Shown: piece by piece, positions 1-12,200 of the stretch
How positions within the stretch are numbered: the first letter of the stretch is position 1
Layout: the number at the start of each line of letters is the position of its first letter
Source: Lineus longissimus
Taxonomy: Eukaryota > Nemertea > Pilidiophora > Heteronemertea > Lineidae
Direction: 5' to 3'
DNA length: 64,000 bases
Assembly (NCBI RefSeq): GCF_910592395.1
Contig: NC_088324.1
Location: 5,852,953-5,916,952, forward strand
Position numbers and translations under genes: made by a program
Notes under the pieces: model-generated
Told to the model about the DNA's origin: nothing
Database searches by the model: none
The model's input: the letters and a program-made list of their open reading frames with translations, nothing else

Positions 1-447
1 CCTACTCAAGTCCACTCGGCAATGTTATGTCCGTATCGTTTGGGGCTCTGGAAAGGCTAGTACTGGTTGTACATGTATTACTTTGCTTGTTTTTATTGGT
101 CTTCACCTCAAAACCAAACAGGATCTTTCTATTTTGGTAACTATGGCAACTTTTGTATGTATTTGTATACATTGACGTACATATTATATTGTAGTATATG
201 TGCATTGAATTCGAATATTTTCCGCTCTGTACGGTTTATTTCGTGACTAATCAGGATGATCGGGTTATGTTTGTTAGTGTCCTTCTATTCATGACCATGT
301 GCCATGGATGAACTAGAAATATCCAAAAACCAAATATCCAAGTATATAATGGTCTATACAGGTAACCATCCAAATGACCATTGGTCTTCGCTGAAAAATT
401 TGTTTAATTTCTGAACTGAGAATGCTGAATCCATAAACTCCTGTTTG

Positions 448-1369
448 TGTAATGGTCATTTTACATTTTCAGTTTAAATTTCCCACACTTCAGCACTTTG
501 TAAGGGACATGGAACCCTAAACTGGTTCCCTGTCCCATCTCTGGATTCCAGGTCACTTTTGTCCTTGTTTTTGGTTGGGAAGACCCCTTTCTGCCTTCTA
601 TTCTGTTTTTAGTTCAACATTTCAAGTCCTTTTCTAGATTTATCTTTCTTACTATGTCTTTATTTCTGTGAGGAGCAGTCATTTTTAGCCCTCTAACGCT
701 TGGTAAGTTTGCACAATATGAATAAAAGCTATTTAGGCCATTTGAATTATATTTTGTACTGTATTTAGTTTGGTTAGGAAGGATTTATTCAGTGCCTCTC
801 CTGCCTGTTGTCCTCACCAGCATTTTCAGTTGTGCGTAGGCCCACACCATGTTGTATTATGTAATATTGCTTTAAAGGTCAACTGGGGTGAGCCCTGAAG
901 GGCTGTCCTTCTTTGTTATTTAAATTGTGTCTCCCTGATCTAATAGTTTAGTCAGGTGATGTTTTTGTTTACATGTGGTGGGGAATTTGTGTCCTGTATG
1001 ATACTGTAAAACCGGCCAGGGGACGTTGTGTCCTTATCTTGTCTCTGGTCTCAAACTTCATTTAAATTTGGATTTTCTGATTTATGTTCACGAGATTTTC
1101 TCCGGCTTGTGCATAACCTTCTCTGGTACCCTTTATATCTTTTACACCTTTTATATCTAAACAAGAAAGTGTTTACTATATAATTGTCTCTGGTCTCTGG
1201 TCCCCTTTCTGATTGTCCTGTGATTTAGATCTTGTTATCATCTTGTGATTTGCATTCTTTGTCAATTATTTGTACTTGTGTTTATTTGTGCTTTTCCTTA
1301 TTTACAGTAAATCTGCTGCTGCTGCTGCCGAATCTACGACTTAGAGTTTTTTCTCTGACCGCTCCCACA
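448..1369 (+). mobile_element. Solo LTR, about 922 bp, present only in block A
   Basis: Block B runs uninterrupted from CCTGTTTG into GTTATGAGG (near 9680). Block A has 922 bp between the equivalent bases. The insert begins TGTAATGG and ends CTCCCACA, the TG...CA ends of an LTR. It is flanked by GTTTG (443-447) and GTTCG (1370-1374), a 5-bp target duplication with one mismatch. AATAAA lies at about 721-726. The strand is inferred only from this poly(A) signal. No internal retrotransposon sequence is present, so this is a solo LTR left by recombination. The family was not identified. Confidence 0.75.
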
Positions 1370-1474
1370 GTTCGGTCATGAGGAAGGATCGATAACAAAA
1401 AAAACTTAAAGTAAAAACCCGACCAATAGTTCGCCCTCCAGAATCCCAATGCAGACATAACATTTAAAAATAAC

Positions 1475-1900
1475 TTTAAAGAAGGCTTTTTCCGAGTCCT
1501 AAACGGTTCCTCAATTTTTTTGCCCGATTTATCCGACAGAAATCCGACATTGTTCGACTTTTCCCTAAAAGGTTGGATTTCCAAAAAATCGGTGACTTCC
1601 CAAAATAGAGCATTGAAAGGCATCAAAGTCCTATGTTGAATGGGGTTAATGAGATGTGAACCAACGACTCAGAGTGACCCTGAATGTGAATACTAACTAG
1701 GACACTCTGACTGTTTGGCCCACACCTCATTAACCCCATTCAACATAGACCTTTGATCTTTAATGGTCAATTTTGGGAAACCCTATTATTTTAACGAGTT
1801 TTCTCGAAATTCGACCTTTCAGGGAAAAGTCGGACTTTTGTCGGATAAGTCAAGAAAAAGTTACAGAAACTGTAAAAAAGTCGGAAAATGTATCCTACTT
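1475..1900. repeat. Foldback (inverted-repeat) element, block A copy
   Basis: About 1510-1650 reads back as the reverse complement of about 1725-1860: TTGAATGGGGTTAATGAG answers CTCATTAACCCCATTCAA, and GATTTATCCGACAGAAATCC answers GACTTTTGTCGGATAAGTC. The arms are separated by about 75 bp. The same palindrome is in block B, so it was there before the duplication. Open frames here are side effects of the arms. Confidence 0.75.
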
Positions 1901-2439
1901 GTAAGTAAGTTTTCGTAAATCTCCTGAACATGCCTGCTAAACATTAAAGAGCATGTCGTTCTACGCCTTTGTGGTAGGACTCGTAGTGTGACATTGGTGC
2001 CGTCACTTTATAGCGGTAAGGTGCATACAAGGTAACAATTCCTTGTGTTTTTTTATAAAAAGCTTTAAGTACAATTACATCTTCCATGACAGGCAACATC
2101 TCATATAAGAAAGAATGCTCTATAGCACGCAGATCTACATACCGCTATGTCATATAATCGTATTTTATTAAGTGGTCTCGCTGACCGACTTCCTAAAGCA
2201 GTGTTCTCTACAATACACTCAGGGATGGCATGCTGGACTGGAAGAAAATAACGATTTTCTGCATTGGTCATGGATGTAATCTTTATCATTATTGGTTGGA
2301 TTTTTATTGTCTTCCATGTACAAGTTTATTGCATTAAAAATCATATTGTAAAATACATTTATTGATAGAAAACAATTTGGTATTTATTTGTTGGCAAATG
2401 ATGAATTGGTTAGGAAGACAAAACCGATCGATCTTATTT

Positions 2440-3660
2440 CTATCAAATGGCCCCAGCCATTCTTGAAATGGCGGTGTAACGCGGACTATTGATTCTCGCT
2501 GAGACTGAGGAAATCATTATTTTGACCAAAACTTTCATATAGATGATGGATGATTTTCAAGACTAGCCGCCACCTACAGTGTTCTCTTAGCGATGGACAT
2601 GGACTTCGCTGGATCAGTATTTTGACACTGACTTCTGTTTGTACTCGTTCTTCTTCGAGGGCTCCAATCAGAAATATTCAGACGATTCCTCTGTCTTATC
2701 ATTTGCTCGTTGTTGTTGGTTTTTCTCGATCGCGAGAGCAAAATCTACGAAGACTGCGGTCAGCCAGCTGTTGGCAAAAAATAGGTTCAGAGCGATGATG
2801 CGGCTTGGATGAAACATGATTGTGTTCAAAACTCTCATTGATGGATGTATTTCAAGTACGGGTACATGTTACTATATATTGTATCGTTAGAAGGCTAGCT
2901 GCAGTCTTCAGTGTTTTCATAGCGATGAACATGGATGACTCTGGATCAGTATTTTGATAATGATCCAGGATTAATCCTCTCTCCACTTGACTTCTTGTCT
3001 CGAAAAATGTGGCAACAGTTTTAATACTCTCGCAGACCTATTACCATATCGTCGAAAGAGATTTATTCCCACAACATAAAGTAGTCGTGAGACCACTTCT
3101 GTGGTAAGATGACACAACACGGTAAGGATACGTGCTAATGCCAACCTGGGTTCCCATCGAAACAGGTGTAATTGACTTGTGGCTGATCGATAGCCTATTG
3201 ATTGGATTGAGTAAGGAATCAATGCGCAACTGTGATCCCGTTGCGTAATTGAAGTGTTTGTGGGAGGAGAGAATATCTTTCCAACTTCAGATTGATGTCT
3301 TCTGTCGGAGCTTGATCTTCCTTATAGGCGATAGAGGGCCAAATCACAAACATGCAGGTTATTCATCTGTCGTATCCTTTGTTCATAACTGTTGGTTTTC
3401 TCAGGAGTGTGACGACGAGGAAGACTGCGGTCAGCGAGCTGCTGGCAAAAGGTAGGCTCAGATTTATGGCTCTGGGTATCCCGTTATTCTTTTGATTGCT
3501 AGTCAGTAGCAATACATATATTTGATGATGTAAAGTTAATTGTTCTTCAGAGCTCTTCTTTTTCTCCGTGAAGCGTGCCATGGCCGTAAAAGTAACATTC
3601 TTGAGGCCAGATCATCCTTCTGAGGGTTGCCAACCTTGAACATCTGCCTAGAAATGGGTC
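2440..3660. repeat. Sub-repeat pair a/b in block A
   Basis: Two related units lie head to tail: unit a about 2440-2830 and unit b about 2840-3660. Both contain a version of AAGGCTAGC followed by CAGTGTTYTC, AGCGATGRACATGGA and CTGGATCAGTATTTTGA. Both end with a version of AAGACTGCGGTCAGC. The pair recurs at about 10775-12000 (block B) and 16195-17287 (block C). On the minus strand each unit can be read as a short hydrophobic run (TAVFLV..AL or similar) followed by polar residues, but frames are mostly interrupted. Confidence 0.7.
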
Positions 3661-4292
3661 GCAGTCATATGGTCGTAGTGAAGTGGTTTTATTGCTTTCT
3701 CAGGCTTTTTAAAGTTCAGATCGAGTCATTTGGGTGAAAATATATGGCTGTTGTGGTGTTGTGAAGAGTTTTCAGACTTTTCTAGCATCTTGGCTGGGTA
3801 AATTTTTCAAAATCGGTATCTAGTTACACGAGGGATATAATGTTTTCAAGTTGCCTTTGTCAGGAATGTACCTAACTATATGTAGTTCCACACTCCGTTG
3901 GCAATCGCAGTATTTCCTCCATCGCCGCTGTCATTTCTTATAGCAACTCACAAATGGTTCTTCAACAGTAGTGTAGGGATCTTAAGGTAAGGTGTATCTA
4001 AAACGGGTTGTTATCGCATATTATGGCAAAAGGTGAGAGACTGCATATAAAAACTATGGACCGATTCCGGAACGGTTTCTTTTGCTCATGACGAGAACCT
4101 TCGTCACACGACCGTTTGATTTCTTCATAAATGTCCTTCACTTTGTTAATGGAAAGGGAATTGTCACTTGACTTTATGCATGTAAACTAATTTGCCTTTT
4201 AAAGTTCATTCGTTTTTTGTTACTATCAACCAATGTAACCAACATCTTACAGAGACAATAAATATCATATTTATATTATATCATAATGTACC

Positions 4293-4485
4293 TGTCGGGG
4301 ATGCCCAGGTTCTAAGGGAATAACGACCACCCAGTTCTATGTAAAACTTCAACTGATTTATTACTAGACTCGAGTCAGAATGAACATGTGATATAGTTAC
4401 ATAATTCAGAAATACATGTTTCTAAAAGACATTCAATAACTCCAATAGACCAGCTATTGGCGGCGACTATAATCTGTTCCCAACA
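4293..4485. mobile_element. Short solo LTR (193 bp) just upstream of the block A LamG exon
   Basis: Block B reads ATAATGTACC directly into GTCTGGTTTTTTAGG. Block A has 193 extra bases between the same words. The insert starts TGTCGGGGA and ends TTCCCAACA, imperfect inverted ends bounded by TG...CA. It is flanked by a perfect 5-bp duplication GTACC (4288-4292 and 4486-4490). TGTYGGG...CCCAACA ends with a 5-bp target site are usual for LTRs of copia or gypsy type; the short length suggests a TRIM-like or short-LTR copia element. It ends 19 bp before the exon's splice acceptor. Confidence 0.85.
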
Positions 4486-4504
4486 GTACCGTCTGGTTTT
4501 TTAG

Positions 4505-5052
4505 GATGGATAAACGCTACTGCAAGTTTGTGAATTCCAGATATTTTGGTGAGGTGCTTTCTGTGAGAGGACCAGTGCACCACGATAGCCGTGGCCTAGT
4601 GATACAAACGAACGAAATAGAAGCGTTGACTACAGCGAGTTCCTTTTCTATATCAATACTATCACGCCCGATGCAGACTTATAAGGCCTTTCATAGGCGC
4701 ATTTTCAGGTACCGAATAAAAAAGAAATATATATCCATTGGTTTCCCTGACAAAGACTTTACGCTAATGCTCCAGATAAAGGTGAGAGGACGCTGCACTA
4801 TCTTCATGGGTGGAGAAGTACTAACTGGACAAACTTGGCAACTGATGACTGTTAGTTACGACGCCAATAGAAATAAAGTTGTCTTCTATATAAACTCTAA
4901 GGCTTATGTTGGACGGATGATTCGTGACTTTTGCGGTCCACAAACAATTCATTATATCAATATCGGCCCCAACTATGGTGGAGAAATCGCATGGGCAATG
5001 CTATTCCCATATGTGTTGAAACAACCTGATGTAACTCTCCTTTCTAAACACG
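4505..5052 (+). CDS. LamG-like jelly-roll domain exon, copy A
   Basis: An internal exon of 548 bp. The acceptor is TCTGGTTTTTTAG at 4504 and the donor is GTAAGT at 5053. One base completes a codon carried over from an upstream exon, then come 182 codons, and the exon exits in phase 1. The encoded segment has the end of a concanavalin-A-like/laminin-G fold: GQTWQLMTVSYDA, then VVFYINSKAYVG, then HYINIGPNY. These domains are usually extracellular carbohydrate- or protein-binding modules. No other exon of the gene was found, so the full protein is unknown. The ATG at 4506 is probably internal. The frame runs 26 bp past the donor to a stop, which fits read-through into intron. Confidence 0.7.
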
Positions 5053-7436
5053 GTAAGTCAATCATGAGCACTTTCTAAAATATAGTCTAGGCTAAACATG
5101 TAAGATACATGTAGCTAGATATAGCCTTCGGCCATGTTCTCACTTGCTGTCAAGTCAACAAAGGAATTGGTTACCGTTATGATTACACAGAGTTCGACCT
5201 CTGCGACCTTGGAAATTAGGTCAATGAGAAAATGTTTCGAGCACGATTTAAAGCTTGTCAGGTCAATCACTGGCACACATTTGATGATTACGTAGTGGAG
5301 GTTTTTTCGATATATGACCTACACAGATTTTTGTGACATTTACCAATATCTGTTCTAGCCCATGGACGAATTAGGCTACTCGATCACTTAAAGAGTAGGT
5401 CATGACAAATAAACTACCCGGTTGATCAGAACACTTTCGAGTGTAACTGTAAGCATTGGCGTCAAAATGTCGTTTTTTCAAGATAGCCGACTGGAAGCCA
5501 GAGAAGCCTCGGTCAAATCGCAACATAACATAATACGTCAAAGCATATTCCCTAAAGCTACCATCACAGAAACGTCAGGCCTCTAGCCGGAGCGGTTACG
5601 AATCTTGTTCCGTTAATGGACGACGGACGAGGACGGCTGACTTGTGCCATAGATGTACTGTAAAAGCCGCCAGCTGGTGAGCTTTAAGGTGACAAAATAT
5701 GACAGGAAGAGAAAGAAGGAGCGGCGGTTTGCAACTCCTTACCCTTTCTTGAGTGACGTTTGAATCAGGAATAAATTAAAGTTCGGAAATAGATACAAAA
5801 GACACCCAACATTAATTTTAATTTGGAGTGGCGAACCCTTGCTTTCACTTTTCAGTCCGAACGCTTTCTATCACCTTGGTCTTTCAGCTCCAATTTAAAA
5901 TGTTAGGTCTTGATCTCGTCATCCAGTCTTCAGACGTGCCCATGGTCAAGTTGGATAAAGAATATTGAATAACTTTGGGTGAAACACATACTTGGCTGTT
6001 CAGTTTTTTATTGCGTCACTTATTCCTTCTTCCAGTTAAAGATTCTATGGGTATGTATACAATGCCACCGTTATCCTTTTCTTTCCCTACCGTTAGGGGG
6101 CATGCTGTGCATTCCAACACAACAGAATTCCGCCATAAGGCTGAAATATGATGAAATACTATATATATAATGACAGTTAATTTTTGCTCGAGACTGACCT
6201 CGGTTGGTCAAGGGCTGTCTCCACAGAGGAACCTGAAGATATCAAGAAGCCGCTCATAGGAGCTTTTGTTGAGCTTGCCGTGTAGGGCATGAACTGCTTC
6301 CCGGTATGTTTCAAATCTACGACCTCGGATTAGCCGTTTGTACCACAACGCTCCAAGTCAATCGAGGTAACGGCAGATGTGCATTATGATACAGTCTGGT
6401 TTCAGGGTGGCATCATCCTGTTACCGGCAACAATCAGGTTTCCTTCTCTGTTGGAAAACCCAGGCCAGGTTGGCATCAACAATATTGTAAAATGACTCAG
6501 CGACAGGTTTGTGCAGCAACCAAACACCTACTCGGCAAACACTTGTCAGTTTTGGGGCATCTGTTTCACGAAGGGCACGTATTATAGGCCGTTTGAACAG
6601 ATGCCTTTCAACTGGCTCATAGCGTCTACATGTACGACGTATTGCATTATAATGAAATAAGCAAATATGTCGTTTCATGCATTTCATACAAGAAAATATT
6701 ACCTCAACAAGTAACGAAACGAAGTTTATACGCAGTGACCAAGATGCAATTTCACAGTCTATGCTCTGTTTTGAAAACACTTCGCTTATAAAGTGTGCAT
6801 CAGTATTTCTAATTGTTTGCCATGACAACACGGGGATATATGACAGTTTTATATTTGATCAGACACGCACTCACTGCCCATGTTTAATCTATATTTATCT
6901 GATGGCAGAAATATAGGTCCATGCGTACTGTAAGTTTTCAAAATCCTGGGCTAATTCACACCTTGCGAATTCATTCTAAATTTCGAGCAGCATGGAGTCC
7001 TGGTGCCCGCCATTATCAAGTTTACTCCATTGGAAGGGTCTCGAGAAGTATTTACACGGGATGTTATATATAGATGAACGCTCAGCAATGAATGCACACT
7101 CGATCAGTGATCTGCTTACGATCATTCCAGGTGGATTAGAAGAAAGCGGATGAAACCCAAAGAAATCAATGAGTCAATCTTTTGGGGCTAAATGTAGCGT
7201 AACATATTCTTCTGAGATATTATTTTTTTATTGGTTGTAACAAAGTGGTGGTTTCTGGAATTTATAATGTAACAAGGGTTGAGCGAGATCGCGTCGAATG
7301 AGATCGAAATCTACATATAAGAGTCCCGGACTGGGGAGTACCCCCTCCTGCGCATGCTCAGTCGTTCATGACATCTCCAATACGTCATTGATGAACAATT
7401 TAGGTGCTTACAAAATCATTTCAGGAATCGCTAAAA

Positions 7437-9236
7437 TAAGTAAAATCGGATGCTTACGATACCGGACCACTTTTGGCACCTATGCATAAAGCGAATCAGG
7501 CGAATCCTAAATCGCAACCACAAGCCTTAAAATAGTGCAACAGCTAGCTGTATACGTGTGGGGGAAAAAACAATTTTTAATCGTCTTCTACGACAAACTC
7601 TCTCTTAAAGTATAATTGAAACATTTCTAGTTGATACTAAGTATTATCTTTGAACCGAAAAGCAAAACATAACACATCATTACTTAAAAGGACCATTCAG
7701 TAAGGGCAATATTACCCAGTTGGCAGAAATATCACGCTTTTCCTATGTTGACTCTGATTTGACCCGAGTTAGCTCTCCATGCGTCGACGCTGTCCTTGTG
7801 GAACAATGCACTAGTAAGGTGCTCCCGGACGGTCCAATGGCGAATTTTCTATACACCCGTTGAAACTCTCACATAGTCCATCATCTGCTACAGTTTGATC
7901 ATAAACGCACCGATCCGGTGTGTATAGTGCGCTGCTTGTAACATGGATTGATGAATAGCCTTCTTATTCTGTTTCGATAAAAAAAACATTTTAAGGATGT
8001 CGTGATAGCTTTTCTATAACACTGTGAAGTGTATTTGTACAAAACAGGTGCGTAATAAAGATATAAATTTCAACAATGAATGGCGCAGTCACGGACGCTC
8101 AGTGTTGCTGTGATCCGTGACCAGATGACAGCACGACTGATCACTCACGTAGAGGCGCCACCCCTCGCTTCATGCTGGTTTCTCGAATGAATCTATTTTT
8201 TCAGCCATGTGACCTTCTTCGGCGTCGTAATGAAAAACCTCTTTTTGTTTTGTTGTTAGTTTTATAGATGGATCGTATTCTGGCAAAATTGGACAAAAAA
8301 GCCGCTTCGCGCTAAAACGTTACCTCGTCCCCCATTTTGAAAAAGTAGAACGCGCAATGATATTGTGCGTATGCGTGTCCAACCTTAGATACGTCCCATT
8401 ATGACCATTGTTGGCCGTCGATTGTTCCCATTGTTGAAAGGTGCCTGGGAAACCAACTGCGGCAGAGTTAATAAATCAAGTGAGACTTGGCAACGATAAT
8501 TACCATTGACAACGCTTGGAGAATGACTCCGACGATAATGGAAATGATCGCCACTGCGTCGTAATAACGGGGTGACGTAAACTAGGATTTCGGGGTGCAC
8601 TCACGTGTTGAAAAATAAATGTCGTTCACGCCAGGACTTTTGCGTACTACAAATAACGAAAAACGCGCCAATTTGGTTTCTACTATCTATAAAGAGTTGA
8701 AACAAAATTGGAAAATCATCAAACACGTTTTGAAAAATAGTTTACTGATGAAGCAGAGAAAGAACAAACATACTGCATTAAAAAGGCGTCCATTCCATTT
8801 ATTAGAAGTAGTGCTGCTTCTATCACACATGCGTATGGGCTACCGCAACACCTCTTCTAGCTATTTGTAATGCTTACCCTAACTTCTTCAGCAATTTCGT
8901 TCCTCCTTCCCATTATGCAAGCTGCAAATGCAAGAGTCAACGTGAATTGCAAGAGGCCCAACATTCACGAATCGATCCGAAGATATTTGAAGCTGTGAAA
9001 ATATACTAATTGCTTCGACTGAATGTCCAGATGTCTAAAGCGCCTATTCGCCTTCAAACGCCCATGATTTCCCTTCGATCCTGTCAATAGCGAAATACTT
9101 ATTTCAAGCAGATTCGTTTATCTTCCTACTATTCACATTCGCGAACATAAGAAAAATATCCGGCTATTTACAATTCTAACCACCACATCTTGAAACTAGA
9201 AAATCAGGCACATCAGGCATGTCAGGGTGAGTAAAA
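7437..9236. other. Spacer between tandem blocks A and B
   Basis: The spacer is not part of the duplicated unit. It contains a diverged copy of the TTAA-type repeat (separate entry). The remainder (8761-9236) is AT-rich with short open frames only. I see no gene here. Confidence 0.6.
7688..8760 (+). mobile_element. TTAA-site repeat family X, copy 1 (internally rearranged)
   Basis: Starts after TTAA (7684-7687) with AGGACCATTCAGTAAGGGC and matches 44325-44800 in order: the AGGGCA..ATTACCCAG start, then CACGCTTTTCC.ATGTTGACTC, then AACAATGCACTAG.AAGG, then ACGATAA.GGAAATGA, then GGGTGCACTCACGTG, and finally AACAAAATTGGAAAA. About 500 bp near 7860-8385 is absent from the 44-kb copy. The right end is not recognisable. 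Other copies are at 17462-17512, 32040-32280 and 44325-45648. Confidence 0.6.
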
Positions 9237-12200
9237 TAACTGCCCTCTCAAGTCCACTCGGCAGTGTTATGTCCGTGTCCTTTGGGGCTCTGGAGAGCGA
9301 AGTACTGGCTGTATTTCTTTGCTTGGTTTTTATTGGTCTTCACCTCAAAATCAAACAGGATCTTTCCATTTTGCATGTAACTCTGATAACTTTTTGCATG
9401 TATTTATATACATTGACGTACATATTGTAGTACATGAGCATTGAATTCGAATAATTTCCGCTCTGTACGGTTTATTTCGCGACTGATCAGGATGAAATGT
9501 TCAGGTTATTATTTGTTTGTGTCCTTCTCTATTCATGATCATGTGCCATGAATGAACTAGAAATATCCAAAAACAAAGTATATGATGGTCTATACAGGGA
9601 ACCATCCAAATGACTTAATTGGTCTTCGCTGAATAATTTGTTTAATTTCTGAAAGAAGAATGCTGAATCCAAATACACCTGTTTGGTTATGAGGCAAGGA
9701 TCGATAAAAAACAACCTAAAAGAAACCCTATCAATAGTTCGCCCTCCAGAACCCCAAACGATGCAGACTCAACATTTACAAATGAACTACAAAGGAGGCG
9801 TTTTCCGACTTCTTAACGGTTCCTCAATTTTTTCCCTGATTTATCCGACAGAAGTCCGTCATTGTTCGACTTTTCCCTAAAAGGTCGAATTTCTAAAAAA
9901 AACGGTGACTTCCCAAAATAGGGCATTAAAGGGCATCAAAGTCCTCTGTTGAACGGGGTTAATGAGGTGTGCCAACGACTCAGAGTTACCTTGAATGTGA
10001 ATACTAACTAGGACACTGTGACTGTTTGGTCCTACCTCATTAACCACATTCAACAAAGACCTTTGATCTTTAATGTTCAATTTTGGGAAGCCCTATTTTT
10101 TAACGAGTTTTCTCGAAATCCGACCTTTCAGGGAGAAGTCGGACTTTTGTCGGATAAGTCAGGAAAAAGTTACAGAAACTGTAAAAAAGTCGGAAAATGT
10201 ATCCTACTTGTTAGTAAATTTTCGTGAATCCCCTGAAAACGCCTGCTCAACATTAAAGAGCATGTCGTTCTATGCCTTTGTAGTAGGACTCGTAGCGTGA
10301 CATTGGTGCCGTCACTTTATAGCGGTAAGGTGCATACAAGGTAACCGTTCCTGGTGTTTTTTGTAAAAAGCTAAAAGTACAATTATATCTTCCATGACAG
10401 GCAACATCTCATTTAAGAAAAAATGCTTTGGTTGTACTCAATAGCATGCAGATCTACATACCGCTATGTGATATAATCGTATTTTATTGAGATGTCTCGC
10501 TGACCGACTTCCTAAAGCAGCCTTCTCTCAAGTACACTCAGGGATGGCATGCTGGATTGGAAGAAAATAACGATTTTCTGCATTGGTCATGTACATTATT
10601 GATGTTAACTTCATCATTGTTGGCTGGATTTTCATTGCCTTACATGTATAAGTTTATTGCATTAAAAATCATATTGTAAAATACATTTATTGATAGAAAA
10701 CAATTTGGTCTTTATTTGTTGGCAAATGATGAATTGGTTAGGAAGACAAAACCAATCGATCTTATTTCTATCAAATGGCCCCAGCCATTCTTGAAATGGC
10801 GGTGTAACGCGGACTATTGATTCTCGCTGAGACTGAGGAAATCATTATTGTGACCAAAACTTTCATATAGATGATGGATGATTTTCAAGGCTAGCCGCCA
10901 CCTACAGTGTTCTCTTAGCGATGGACATGGACTTCGCTGGATCAGTATTTTGACACTGACTTCTGTTTGTACTTGTTCTTCTTCGAGGGCTCCAATCAGA
11001 TATATTCAGACGATTCCTCTGTCTTATCATTTGCTCGTTGTTATTGGTTTTTCTCGATCGCGAGAGCAATGTCTACAAAGACTGCAGTCAGTGAGCTGTT
11101 GGCAAAAAAGTATGTTCAGAGCGATGATGCGGCTGGGATGAAACGTGATTGTGTGCAAAACTCTCATTGATGGATTTATTTCAAGTACGGGTACATGTCA
11201 CCATATATTGTATCGTTAGAAGGCTAGCTGCAGTCTTCAGAGTTTTCATTGCGATGAACATGGATGACTCTGGATCAGTATTTTGATAATGATCCAGGAT
11301 TAATCCACTCTCCACTCATTCAACAGCATTTGACCTCTTGTCTCGAAAAAAGTGGCAACAGTCTTAATACTCTCGCAGACCTATTACCATATCGTCGAAA
11401 GAGATTTATTCCCACAACATATAGCAGTCGTGAGACCAATTCTGTGGTAAGATGACACAACACGGTAAGGATACGTGCTAATGCCAACCTGGGTTCCCAT
11501 CGAAACAGGTGTAATTGACTTGTGGCTGATCGATAGCCTATTAATTGGATTGAGTAAGGAATCAATGCGCAACTGTGATCCCGTTGCGTAATTGAAGTGT
11601 GTGTGGGCGGAGAGAATATCTTTCCAACTCCAGATTGATGTCTTCTGTCGGGGCTTGTTCTTAATTTTAAGCGATAGAGGGCCAAATCACAAACATGCAG
11701 GTTATTCACCTGTCCTATTCTTTGTTCATGACTGTTGGTTTTCTCAGGAGTGTGACGACGAGGAAGACTGCGGTCAGCGAGCTGCTGGCAAAAGGTAGGC
11801 TCAGAGTTATGGCTATGGGTATCCCGTTATTCTTTTGATTGCTAGTCAGTAACGACACATATATTTGATGATGTAAAGTTAATTGTTCTTAAGAGCTCTT
11901 CTTTGTCTCCGTGAAGTGTGCCGTGGCCGTAAAAGTAAAATGCTTGATGTCAGATCAGCCTTCTGAGGGTCGCCAGCCTTGTACATCTGCCTAGAAATGG
12001 GTCGCAGTCATATGGTCGTAGTGAAGTGGTTTTATTGCTTTCTCAGGCTTTTTAAAGTTCAGATCGAGTCATTTGGGTGAAAATATATGGCTGTTGTGGT
12101 GTTATGAAGAGTTTTCAGACTTTTCTAGCATCTTCGCTGGGTTAATTTTTCAAAATCGGTATCTAGTTACACGAAGGATGTAATGTTTTCAAGTTGCCTT

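Larger units (their letters stand above)
1..7436. repeat. Tandem duplication block A (left edge cut by window)
   Basis: Nearly the whole stretch is matched in order and orientation by 9237-15664. Matching begins at position 1 (CAAGTCCACTCGGCA recurs near 9248) and fades at about 7436, just after a shared TTTCAGGAATCGCTA. Identity is high in the LamG exon and its flanks and lower elsewhere. Differences include two insertions present only here (448-1369 and 4293-4485). Apart from the LamG exon, the sub-repeats at 2440-3660 and the foldback at 1475-1900, I see no gene in it; the stretch 5053-7436 has no convincing coding sequence. Confidence 0.9.

Noticed and set aside
1282-1626. 114-codon minus-strand frame as a gene
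   Set aside because: It spans the solo LTR junction and the foldback arm and starts at TTG.
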